From contig VXXH01000078.1 in assembly GCA_009835515.1 (NCBI GenBank), forward strand, positions 1-6,490: a DNA stretch of 6,490 nt, written 5' to 3'. Positions within the stretch are counted from its first letter, which is position 1. Each line of letters starts with the position of its first letter. The notes below the pieces were generated by a model. It searched no databases, was not told the DNA's origin, and saw only the letters and a list, made by a program, of their open reading frames with translations. Made by a program: the position numbers and the translations under genes. This stretch comes from Candidatus Poribacteria bacterium. Lineage in GTDB: Bacteria > Poribacteria > WGA-4E > WGA-3G. Below, piece by piece: positions 1 through 5,736 of the stretch.

Positions 1-1
1 G

Positions 2-715
2 TCAGGTACGGTGCAGCTTTCTGAGTTCAGGATTTAAACGAAATCCTTCTTCTCGTCTTTGAGCGAAGTCTTCCCACGCAGCATCGCACGCAATAAAGTG
101 CCTCAACACCTCTTTGGCACCACGCACAACTGGCGATCCGTGACCGAAACACATAAGATCAAATTCAAAATGTAGCAGCATGCTGAGGGATAAGCGAGCT
201 TTGTCAAGATCCACCAGATATTCAGGCGCGTTAAATCCCACTTTTCCATCCGGAATGCCGCTGTCCTTTCTACCACCACTGAGAAGATCACCGATTATCA
301 GTGCACCTTTGTGATTTTTTAGGTAGAAACAGACCTCCTCACGATGGCGAACATTCGGTACACGCACAACTTCAAGGAGATCCCCAAGCATATCTCTGTC
401 CGCGAACGTGGCATCAAAAGTAAATTCGACCTCATCTACCTGATTTTCATGGACTAAAACCTTGCAGTCCCATCTTCGTTTGAATTCCGTCAAACTTCTC
501 TCGTGATAGGCACAAGTTAGCATTAGATGCGTTGGGCCGCCAAGTTCGTCAAGTTGTTGAATCTCACTCTCGGACAGTGGAAGCGGATCTATCAAGGCGC
601 GGACACTGTTGCTCTCGTTTTGCACGAAAAAACTATTCCAGTTGTACGCTTGATTCCGCGACGCACCGTGAACTTCCACCCAAGTAAACAGCTGCGGCAT
701 CAGTTTACTCAACAT
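2..715 (-). CDS. Metallo-beta-lactamase-fold-like protein lacking the HxHxDH zinc motif
   Basis: This is a complete 237-residue protein if translation starts at the ATG at 715, which has an AAAGGA ribosome site 7 nt upstream. The frame stays open to 772, but that longer start has no such support and would lie deeper in the preceding gene. The layout resembles a metallo-beta-lactamase fold: a strand-rich N-terminus with NSFFV (27-31), an LTCAYHER segment (66-73) where LTHxHxDH is expected, a loop with RHREEV (123-128), IIGDLL (140-145) and FGHGSPV (190-196) near the end. The first two histidines and the final DH of the zinc motif are replaced by Cys, Tyr, Glu and Arg. The GD and GH positions remain. 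It is therefore either a hydrolase using few or no metals, or a non-catalytic relative. It is the last gene of the six-gene block and overlaps the LamG gene by 11 bp. The fold call is fairly good; the function is unknown. Confidence 0.72.
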   Translation of the reverse strand: MLSKLMPQLFTWVEVHGASRNQAYNWNSFFVQNESNSVRALIDPLPLSESEIQQLDELGGPTHLMLTCAYHERSLTEFKRRWDCKVLVHENQVDEVEFTFDATFADRDMLGDLLEVVRVPNVRHREEVCFYLKNHKGALIIGDLLSGGRKDSGIPDGKVGFNAPEYLVDLDKARLSLSMLLHFEFDLMCFGHGSPVVRGAKEVLRHFIACDAAWEDFAQRREEGFRLNPELRKLHRT

Positions 716-1475
716 CTCTATTTCCTTTGAGTAGACCCCAAGTCGTCGCAGCTTTATCCAACGGCGACACACTTAAAACCTGCTCCATATCTTGCTGAAT
801 CTCCTCTGCAGTCAGAACACGGTTATAGATAACAAATTCATCAAGTTTCCCGCCATAGGGCCATGGACCATCGAGGCGATTGCCGAACCAGTGATCTGAT
901 TGAGAAACCGGAATTTCGCCTTCCAGTTTATAGGTGTTATCAAGTTTGCCGTTGATATAAAGGCGTAGCTCCTTATCAAACTCGTAAACTGCGGCGACGT
1001 GCGACCATTTATCGGTCGGAATCTCGTTCTTTGCGCTGTTCCATGTGCGTCCACCAGCACCGGGACATCCCATCCATACTGACGGTTTGCCTTGATGGAT
1101 ACTCAGGTAATACGTGTGCGGTCCTGCTTGCCCGCGTACATTGCGATAATCGCCGACACTTTCTGGGTATACCCATACCTCCATCGTCAAATTCTTGGTA
1201 ATCGCCAGACTATCGGACGCTGGGGCAGCGACGACACCCTTCTGAATCTGCTCATCAAAAAACACACCTGCATTGATCTTCCCGTCTTTCTCCCATTTGG
1301 CATTGGCTTCGAGCGTGCCGTGATTCCCTTTGCCGCTCAGGTCTTCAACCTCTTTTCCCTTACCTTCATCAAACGAGTAGTAAAGGACCATTGCATCGTC
1401 CTCAATTGCGGCGCTCACAAAGGGAAATATGAAAATGAATGCCACGCTCAGAATATAAATAACTGTTCGTCTCAC
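705..1475 (-). CDS. Secreted single-domain LamG / concanavalin A-like lectin protein
   Basis: This 256-residue protein starts with GTG at 1475, behind a strong TGGAGG site 6 nt upstream. Residues 1-22 form a typical Sec signal peptide: basic MRR, a hydrophobic core, and a likely cut after VSA. No lipobox cysteine follows. The mature part is one LamG (Laminin_G_3-type, concanavalin A-like) jelly-roll domain. Its marks are LYYSFDEGKG (31-40), LSGKGNHGTL (46-55), LTMEVWVYP (96-104), KWSHVAAVYE (156-165), LRLYINGKLD (170-179) and GKLDEFVIYNRVLTAEEI (209-226). Such domains usually bind glycans or proteins outside the cell. The tail from about 234 (VSPLDKAATTWGLLK) has no domain or membrane anchor. 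Similar tails occur, from memory, on Poribacteria LamG proteins. The start overlaps the upstream methyltransferase stop by 4 bp (GTGA). The ligand is unknown. Confidence 0.88.
   Translation of the reverse strand: MRRTVIYILSVAFIFIFPFVSAAIEDDAMVLYYSFDEGKGKEVEDLSGKGNHGTLEANAKWEKDGKINAGVFFDEQIQKGVVAAPASDSLAITKNLTMEVWVYPESVGDYRNVRGQAGPHTYYLSIHQGKPSVWMGCPGAGGRTWNSAKNEIPTDKWSHVAAVYEFDKELRLYINGKLDNTYKLEGEIPVSQSDHWFGNRLDGPWPYGGKLDEFVIYNRVLTAEEIQQDMEQVLSVSPLDKAATTWGLLKGNRDVE
723..728 (-). promoter_or_regulatory. Ribosome binding site deciding the start at 715
   Basis: AAAGGA on the minus strand lies 7 nt before the ATG at 715. It sits inside the 3' end of the LamG gene. It is the reason to prefer this start over the longer open frame or the ATG at 700. 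Confidence 0.6.
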
Positions 1476-2089
1476 TTTGAACCTCCATATTTACGGAGAA
1501 TAAAAGAATTGAATATCCAGCCTTTACGAGGTTCTAATCGCCGGTAATACTCCAATCTAAATGACCGCTGGAGGACTTCAAGAAGTGCCTCTGTCTTCCA
1601 GAAGGAGAAAAACCGTTTCGGCTCATATCTATCGTGTTCCCAGATACCCTCAAAGTCTTGGTCTCCCCATAGACCGAGATACATTAAGCCGTTTTCATTG
1701 AGCCGTCTTGAGATTAAACGCAAAACCTGAACAATATCCCGCTTCGGTATGTGCAGGAGGCAATTCATGGTATACACCGCATCAAAGTGCTTGTTAATTT
1801 TATCAAGATCGTAGCAATCCAAAACTTGCGCAGGGATTCCCTTTTCAGCAGTAAGTTTCACCATCGCTGGTGTATTGTCCACCGCCAAAACTCGGAATCC
1901 TTGAGATTGAAAAAACTGAGCATCCTGACCGGGACCACACCCAATTTCAAGGAGTGTCTCTCGTTCCTCAGCCTTCAAAAATTTGAGAAACTCCGACCGC
2001 TCCTGGACCTTGAATGCGTCAGGAGAGTGAGATGCCCTTTCATGCGCATACTTTTCATAAGAGTTAACAAGTGCGTCAGTGAATTGCAT
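1472..2089 (-). CDS. Class I SAM-dependent methyltransferase
   Basis: This 205-residue protein is counted from the ATG at 2089. A TTG four codons upstream (2101) is also open, but the AGAGG site abuts it with no spacing. From the ATG the same site is 12 nt away, which is a little long. The Rossmann-like fold is clear: motif I LLEIGCGPGQDA (46-57), the acidic residue ending strand 2 in VLAVDNTP (67-74, D71), and the strand-4 motif FDAVYTMNCLLHIPK (102-116). The region after that, up to FILRK, contains the last strands and a WKTEALLEVLQRSF helix. The domain is the general methyltransferase type (Methyltransf_11/25-like). There is no DNA-, RNA- or quinone-specific motif, so the substrate cannot be named; a small molecule is most likely. 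It follows the ASCH gene by 45 bp and is coupled to the LamG gene downstream. Confidence 0.87.
   Translation of the reverse strand: MQFTDALVNSYEKYAHERASHSPDAFKVQERSEFLKFLKAEERETLLEIGCGPGQDAQFFQSQGFRVLAVDNTPAMVKLTAEKGIPAQVLDCYDLDKINKHFDAVYTMNCLLHIPKRDIVQVLRLISRRLNENGLMYLGLWGDQDFEGIWEHDRYEPKRFFSFWKTEALLEVLQRSFRLEYYRRLEPRKGWIFNSFILRKYGGSK
1482..1487 (-). promoter_or_regulatory. Ribosome binding site for the GTG start at 1475
   Basis: TGGAGG on the minus strand lies 6 nt before the GTG codon and inside the last codons of the methyltransferase gene. It supports the non-ATG start. With the 4-bp GTGA overlap, it suggests translational coupling. Confidence 0.7.
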
Positions 2090-2134
2090 TATGTCGGTCA
2101 ACCTCTAATTAACACTTCAACAATTAGGTCGATG

Positions 2135-2512
2135 TCAACAACCAATAGATCGGCAAGCACTAATATCGATTTTATAGATTTTCCGCCGCGCGACACAAGG
2201 AATAGGTGGCTCTATGCGCCGTACATTTGAGAGTTCCCAACAGATATAGTCAGGAATCCACTCTACTCCTTGCGATTTCGCTTCTTCAGGTGTCCACTCG
2301 TGAACACCCGTAATGTCAACGATTGCGCGTGCCAGTCCGTTTGGATCCTCCTGTCCTTCTTCGGTCAGGTAAATCTCATTCTCAACAAGCACGAGATTGA
2401 GAAAAGGAATCTCTGGCGGCAGCCAACGTCGGATTTCGACGACCTTTTTCCCGGCAACAATGCGTTGTACAGACGGTGATACTATAGACAGTGCTTCAAC
2501 TATCAAAATCAA
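2135..2512 (-). CDS. ASCH-domain protein (PUA-like fold)
   Basis: This 125-residue protein fills one ASCH domain. Residues 7-29 (ALSIVSPSVQRIVAGKKVVEIRR) match the family opening: a hydrophobic strand, a helix, then the GKKxxEIR signature (21-28). Residues 39-49 and 60-72 form the middle strands (LARAIVDITGVHEW), and CWELSNVRRIEPPIPC (91-106) ends the barrel. ASCH domains are PUA-related and are predicted or shown to bind RNA or modified nucleotides. The E. coli YqfB branch hydrolyses N4-acetylcytidine with Lys and Thr in GRKTIT. Here Glu26 aligns with that Thr, so the YqfB reaction is not expected. The start is probably TTG at 2512, with GGA 6 nt upstream; a second TTG at 2506 is possible. 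No ATG lies near the conserved start. It begins 17 bp after the kinase gene. Confidence 0.75.
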   Translation of the reverse strand: MILIVEALSIVSPSVQRIVAGKKVVEIRRWLPPEIPFLNLVLVENEIYLTEEGQEDPNGLARAIVDITGVHEWTPEEAKSQGVEWIPDYICWELSNVRRIEPPIPCVARRKIYKIDISACRSIGC

Positions 2513-2529
2513 CCTATTTCCAGTCGTTG

Positions 2530-3111
2530 TTAAGTGACGTGGGTTAACAACCCTCTCAATTTTAGTACCGTTATCACATCATTTTTCAAGTCATCCAAAC
2601 TACGCTTCCCGTCCAAAACGAGATCGCTGTGATCTTTGTGCTTGTAAGTGTTCAAATACGGATAACGCGCCCTTGCTAAATAGTTTGACATATCTGTACG
2701 AAGACGATTCAGGATTTTTTCCGATGGCTCGTTAGTGTTAATCGCATAGTCCCTCAAAATTCGCCTCGCCATAGCGATGTCAAGTGGAGTATTAACAAAA
2801 ACAGCAAAGTCAATGACATCACGAAAACAGGAGTGACACCGACCGAATGGAAAATCCAGAATAATGAGTCTGGTACTTCCGTGGCGAATTTCAGCATTAA
2901 CTGCCGTTTGCATTCCAGGACAGTCGAATTCTTCGACATCACCGCCGCGTTGACTCCAGTCGTAGAAATCACTGGGATAAATATTTGAATCATCAAAATC
3001 GTCGAAGCAAAAAAGAGACGAATCAGGTAATGACTCATGGAGAGCGGCTGACAGTGCTGTCTTTCCACCGCCAGATATTGAACTGACTGATATAACAAAC
3101 GGCCTTTTCAT
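2530..3111 (-). CDS. Uridine-kinase-like P-loop nucleoside/nucleotide kinase
   Basis: This 193-residue ATP-dependent kinase starts at the ATG at 3111. The P-loop SSISGGGKTA (10-19) opens the protein, with Ser11 where the first glycine of GxxxxGK[ST] is usual. The segment FCFDDFDDSNIYPSDFYDW (34-52) is the acidic substrate-side loop seen in uridine-kinase-like proteins, where an Asp near FDD activates the acceptor. LIILDFPFG (82-90) occupies the Walker B region. FVNTPLDIAMARRILRDY (105-122) contains the arginine-rich lid. The pattern resembles small kinases annotated as uridine kinase-like in bacilli (recalled, not searched). The length suits a single-domain cytosolic kinase; the phosphate acceptor is not evident. 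It begins 9 bp after the ABM gene with only a weak ribosome site, so it probably depends on upstream translation. Confidence 0.78.
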   Translation of the reverse strand: MKRPFVISVSSISGGGKTALSAALHESLPDSSLFCFDDFDDSNIYPSDFYDWSQRGGDVEEFDCPGMQTAVNAEIRHGSTRLIILDFPFGRCHSCFRDVIDFAVFVNTPLDIAMARRILRDYAINTNEPSEKILNRLRTDMSNYLARARYPYLNTYKHKDHSDLVLDGKRSLDDLKNDVITVLKLRGLLTHVT

Positions 3112-3120
3112 ACAACCGAA

Positions 3121-3441
3121 CTACTGCCAAGCGTCGTCTGGTGGGTAGATGTTGGAACTTCCGCCACCTGCGCCTTTAAAGTCGCTCTCAGCGAACCAGT
3201 CTTTGACGGTATCGCGCCACTTAATGAAGTGTGGGGCTTTCAGATGCTCTTGGAACGCTGCCTCGTCTGTATAGACTTCATAAAGCCAGATCCGATTCGG
3301 ATCGGCACCGTCCTGAATTATATCAAATCTCAGACAGCCGGGTTCATCCGCGACAGAGCCTTTTGCATCGTCTATCATGGCTTCGATGAACGCATCCCTA
3401 TGACCTTCCTTAATCTGAATTGGGGCTATGATAACAAACAT
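3121..3441 (-). CDS. ABM-domain protein, putative quinol monooxygenase family
   Basis: This 106-residue protein starts at the ATG at 3441 with a strong AAGGAG site 6 nt upstream. It is one antibiotic-biosynthesis-monooxygenase (ABM) domain, a dimeric ferredoxin-like fold. The marks are the first strand FVIIAPIQIKEGHRDAFIEAM (2-22), DEPGCLRFDIIQD (32-44), RIWLYEVYTDEAAFQEHLKAPHF (50-72) and the following helix KWRDTVKDWF. EPGCLRFD, LYEVY and the EHLKAPHF histidines are the family's hallmarks, as in YgiN and LsrG. Members oxidise quinols or act as isomerases without a cofactor, and many have no known substrate. The tail from 90 (GAGGGSSNIYPPDDAWQ) is Gly/Pro-rich and probably flexible. It is the first gene of the left block and lies just downstream of a candidate promoter. 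Confidence 0.85.
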   Translation of the reverse strand: MFVIIAPIQIKEGHRDAFIEAMIDDAKGSVADEPGCLRFDIIQDGADPNRIWLYEVYTDEAAFQEHLKAPHFIKWRDTVKDWFAESDFKGAGGGSSNIYPPDDAWQ

Positions 3442-3493
3442 AATGTTCTCCTTTTTTTAAACATTAGGGACTGATCCCCTTTTAATGCTCTGC

Positions 3494-3528
3494 AGCCTAT
3501 CATAACGTGGGGTAGTTGTCAAATTCAA
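3494..3528 (-). promoter_or_regulatory. Candidate sigma-70-type promoter for the six-gene block
   Basis: On the minus strand a perfect TTGACA (3517-3522) is followed after 17 bp by TAGGCT (3494-3499), a weak -10. An overlapping alternative is TTGAAT (3523-3528), 18 bp, TATGAT (3499-3504). Either would start transcription about 45 bp before the ABM ATG. A second TTGACA at 3552-3557 has no matching -10. Confidence 0.35.
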
Positions 3529-3561
3529 AATTGGAATCGGGTGTAAATATTTGTCAAAAGA

Positions 3562-3592
3562 TTCTATATAGATGCCGCCCCTACGGGGCTAA
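3562..3592. repeat. 31-bp intergenic repeat with hairpin core, copy 1
   Basis: The unit begins TTCTATATAGATGCC and ends in a perfect hairpin, GCCCC-TAC-GGGGC (3577-3589), followed by TAA. It matches the copy at 3610-3640 in 29 of 31 positions; the differences are T versus C at 3567 and 3569. The GC-rich core stands out from the A/T-rich surroundings. Confidence 0.85.
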
Positions 3593-3609
3593 TGATTGTT
3601 TATTCACAT

Positions 3610-3640
3610 TTCTACACAGATGCCGCCCCTACGGGGCTAA
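3610..3640. repeat. 31-bp intergenic repeat with hairpin core, copy 2
   Basis: This is the second copy, exactly 48 bp from the first and in the same orientation, with 17 bp of unrelated A/T-rich sequence between them. The hairpin core GCCCC-TAC-GGGGC lies at 3625-3637 and is unchanged. It looks like a REP-like or small mobile repeat rather than a gene-specific signal. Confidence 0.85.
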
Positions 3641-3705
3641 GTTGTCAGCGGATAAATGCGTTTTTTGTTGTTAATAAACAACTCATAAACACGTGGGATT
3701 CGGAC

Positions 3706-3730
3706 AGGTTGGGGTTACAAACCCCTCCTA
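3706..3730. repeat. Dispersed hairpin repeat, copy A
   Basis: The GGGGTT-ACA-AACCCC hairpin (3711-3725) is flanked by AGGTTG and TCCTA. AGGTTG and the 12-mer AAACCCCTCCTA recur at 5737-5755 with 6 bp fewer between them. This suggests one dispersed intergenic element. No T-run follows on the minus strand. Confidence 0.5.
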
Positions 3731-3777
3731 TAAAAAAGAAACGCTTAATGACAAAACTCTAAACACCCATTGGAATC

Positions 3778-4854
3778 TCAGACAGAGGCGACTGTTAACG
3801 CCTTTAATTTATCTTCATCCAATTCGACACCGAGTCCGGGGACTTCCGGTGGATAGAGGTGGCTGGCTTCTGCTCGAATGCGCGCCTTCGCTGGGGATGC
3901 CGTATAGAGCACGGGTCCCATAGGATCGCAAGGGAGGGAGAGGTTCGGCATTGAAACACCGACATGGATTTGCGCGGCTGTCCCAAGCGTCGATTCCTGA
4001 TCCGTGCCGATCAGACATTCGATGCCAGCCGCTTCCGCCAACGCAAACAAGCGACGGATATGGGTCGGCCCTCCGGCTACACACGCTACATTGAAGACAG
4101 TGCAAGCACCGCGTTCGGCTGCTTCATACCCATATCCCAAACTACCGATGTGCAGACTCACAGGCAAATCCATACGTTTGGTGAACTCTGCACACACTTG
4201 TAGGTCTCGTGAGGGTTGTTCAAAGTGGTAGGGTGCATGATGGCGCAGGACATCAGCATAACGCAGGGCGGTCTCCGAGTCGCTGAATCGACCGGAGCAA
4301 TCCAGCTGTTTGAGCTTGATCTGTTCGCCAAATCTGGCTTTCATCTCAGTTAGGAACCTATTATCCAAGTCACTGTCACCGGATATATAATAACGGAAGA
4401 GATGGTGCCCAAGGTCTATCAGTCGTTGTAGATAGCCCGCGGTCTTTTCAAAGTCCTCCTTCACCTGCCATCCGAAGATTGGATAGCAGCAATAGACACT
4501 GTCTCGCATCTTGCCGCCGAGCATTTGGTAAGCCGGTACGTCCTGGACCTTGCCGTTCAGGTCATAAAGTGCGAGGTCAATGGCGGAAGCGAGGTGTAGA
4601 TTGCTAACCGTGCTACCGAAATTCTGTGCCCGTAGGAACTCATTGATCTCCGTGATACGGGTGGGATCACGTCCAACCAATAAATCGTTATAGCGTTTGG
4701 CGATTGCGCCTAAATCGTCAGCTTTGCTGTCTGAGGCTTCCCCCAGTCCGATGGGTCCATCGTCTACATGGACCTTAACGATGACATGCCCGGATATATG
4801 ACCGTAATAACGCGGTGTCTCAATCTGGAATGTCTCAATCTTTGTGATTCTCAT
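3778..4854 (-). CDS. Enolase-superfamily (mandelate racemase/muconate lactonizing-like) protein with altered active site
   Basis: This 358-residue protein has a normal family length. It starts at the ATG at 4854 with GGGAG 5 nt upstream. The capping domain (1 to about 120) opens MRITKIETFQIETP and includes the typical GLGEAS (36-41), ASAIDLALYDLNGK (89-102) and LGGK (112-115). The barrel follows, with metal-ligand candidates Asp185 (LDCSG) and Glu212 (FEQPS), then GTDQESTLG (283-291) and a C-terminal PNLSLPCDPMGP. The family normally abstracts a proton next to a Mg-bound carboxylate. Here the KxK site reads FRYY (153-156), the third acidic ligand aligns with His235 in SLHIG, and the lysine before the conserved GG aligns with Ala257 (NVACVAGG). 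It is therefore a divergent dehydratase or racemase, or a protein that has lost this chemistry. Its ATG overlaps the stop of the preceding methyltransferase gene. Confidence 0.85.
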   Translation of the reverse strand: MRITKIETFQIETPRYYGHISGHVIVKVHVDDGPIGLGEASDSKADDLGAIAKRYNDLLVGRDPTRITEINEFLRAQNFGSTVSNLHLASAIDLALYDLNGKVQDVPAYQMLGGKMRDSVYCCYPIFGWQVKEDFEKTAGYLQRLIDLGHHLFRYYISGDSDLDNRFLTEMKARFGEQIKLKQLDCSGRFSDSETALRYADVLRHHAPYHFEQPSRDLQVCAEFTKRMDLPVSLHIGSLGYGYEAAERGACTVFNVACVAGGPTHIRRLFALAEAAGIECLIGTDQESTLGTAAQIHVGVSMPNLSLPCDPMGPVLYTASPAKARIRAEASHLYPPEVPGLGVELDEDKLKALTVASV

Positions 4855-5606
4855 TCTGTCTCCCGAAAGTCAAGAACGGCTTCATAATGTTTGGTTACTT
4901 GCCCGTTGTACCTCGTCTCAATAAGATTAACAATCCCTTCAAACAGCAGATTTCTATTCTCGTCCGGTAATGCGATATGATCCGAATAGGTGCTGAGGAG
5001 CTTGATATACTGCTCAGATGAATACGTTTGCGTCCATGGATAGACGCGTTTAATTGGATCTTCAAAGGCTTCCACACCCGGAAAACTCGTAGCATGCGTA
5101 GGGCGGTCAGCGATTAGTGGTAGGTAATACCTATCATACAGGCTCTGGGTTTCCACAAAGAAGCCTTTGTCCTTCCGCACATGTTGGTTTGAGAAAACAG
5201 CGAGGGAACCACCTGATTCAAGTGCCTCGGACGCTCTCAGGTATCTTACTTTCGGATCCACCCAATGAAAGGCGGTGGCAGAAATAACAAGATCAAACTT
5301 TCCATCTGATTCCCATTCCTCAAATGCTTGTTCCACAAACGAAACATTTGGAAATCCACTTAACTTTTTCCTCGCAACGGCAATCAGGTCGGCACCGATG
5401 TCCAAACAGATCATTTCGTATTCGCGTTCTGCAAAAGATTGAGTTGCTTTTCCAGTTCCACAGCCGACTTCAAGGATTCTGCTGTGATCGTTAATCCCAG
5501 AGAGTTCCACGATCTCCTGTATCAGTTCTTCAGGGTAGCCGGGTCGTATATCCTCATAAAGCACTGCAGCGGTATTGAATGTAGTTTTGAGTTCGGTACT
5601 TGACAT
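4851..5606 (-). CDS. Class I SAM-dependent methyltransferase (trans-aconitate methyltransferase-like type)
   Basis: This 251-residue cytosolic methyltransferase starts at the ATG at 5606. The N-terminal FNTAAVLYEDIRPGYPEEL (10-28) is the YDxxRPGYP lead-in common to this subgroup. Motif I is ILEVGCGTGKAT (44-55), D69 ends ICLDIG (strand 2), and FDLVISATAFHWVDPKVRY (104-122) carries the AxHWVD motif typical of small-molecule methyltransferases. GGSLAVFSN (132-140) is strand 5. The C-terminal half is helical and probably forms the substrate lid. The substrate is unknown, but the 4-bp ATGA overlap with the enolase-like gene suggests they share a pathway or complex. There is no clear ribosome site. 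A TTGAGA-15 bp-TAAAAT pair ends 5 nt before the ATG, so a very short or absent leader is conceivable. Confidence 0.88.
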   Translation of the reverse strand: MSSTELKTTFNTAAVLYEDIRPGYPEELIQEIVELSGINDHSRILEVGCGTGKATQSFAEREYEMICLDIGADLIAVARKKLSGFPNVSFVEQAFEEWESDGKFDLVISATAFHWVDPKVRYLRASEALESGGSLAVFSNQHVRKDKGFFVETQSLYDRYYLPLIADRPTHATSFPGVEAFEDPIKRVYPWTQTYSSEQYIKLLSTYSDHIALPDENRNLLFEGIVNLIETRYNGQVTKHYEAVLDFRETE

Positions 5607-5611
5607 AATAG

Positions 5612-5638
5612 ATTTTAGAATTGCTTGGACACTCTCAA
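5612..5638 (-). promoter_or_regulatory. Weak candidate promoter for the methyltransferase-enolase pair
   Basis: On the minus strand TTGAGA (5633-5638) and TAAAAT (5612-5617) are separated by 15 bp, which is short. The -10 ends 5 nt before the ATG at 5606, implying an almost leaderless message. The gene has no clear ribosome site, which fits but does not prove this. Confidence 0.2.
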
Positions 5639-5650
5639 CGTACGGTATCT

Positions 5651-5711
5651 AACCCCCTAAAGAATCAACGGTATGAATGCCGTATGGCATTCCCCGCCCC
5701 TTATCAGGGGG
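5651..5711. repeat. Composite inverted-repeat element
   Basis: On the plus strand AACCCCCTAAA (5651-5661) is followed by a perfect 7-bp hairpin, GAATGCC-GTAT-GGCATTC (5675-5692), and then CCCC-TTATCA-GGGG (5697-5710). The outer parts resemble a common CCCCCTTATCAGGGGG-type intergenic repeat, and the middle hairpin looks inserted into it. No gene lies here. Confidence 0.5.
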
Positions 5712-5736
5712 ACTTTAAGAAGTAAGCCCGCAATCG

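Larger units (their letters stand above)
3442..3777. other. Intergenic region with promoter and hairpin repeats, no gene
   Basis: These 336 bp separate the enolase-like gene from the ABM gene. They contain a candidate promoter for the left block (3494-3528), two copies of a 31-bp repeat (3562-3592, 3610-3640), an A/T-rich hairpin GTTGTT-AATA-AACAAC (3667-3682) and a GGGGTT/AACCCC hairpin repeat (3711-3725). No convincing coding frame or RNA gene was seen. None of the hairpins is followed by a T-run on the minus strand, so no intrinsic terminator for the enolase-like gene is visible. Confidence 0.7.

Noticed and set aside
1092..1547. Plus-strand frame of 151 codons
   Set aside because: It is antisense to the clearly coding LamG and methyltransferase genes, and its translation shows no family motif.
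1751..2230. Plus-strand frame of 159 codons
   Set aside because: It is a shadow of the methyltransferase and ASCH genes on the opposite strand.
3562..3640. Possible CRISPR array from two repeats with a fixed period
   Set aside because: There are only two copies, the spacer is just 17 bp, the repeats contain a REP-like hairpin, and no cas gene is nearby.
3667..3682. GTTGTT-AATA-AACAAC hairpin as an intrinsic terminator
   Set aside because: On the minus strand it is followed by A residues rather than T residues, and the stem is A/T-rich. On the plus strand no gene ends here.
3693..3923. Plus-strand frame of 76 codons across the intergenic boundary
   Set aside because: It runs antisense into the enolase-like gene, covers the hairpin repeat, and its product shows no recognisable domain or low-noise pattern.
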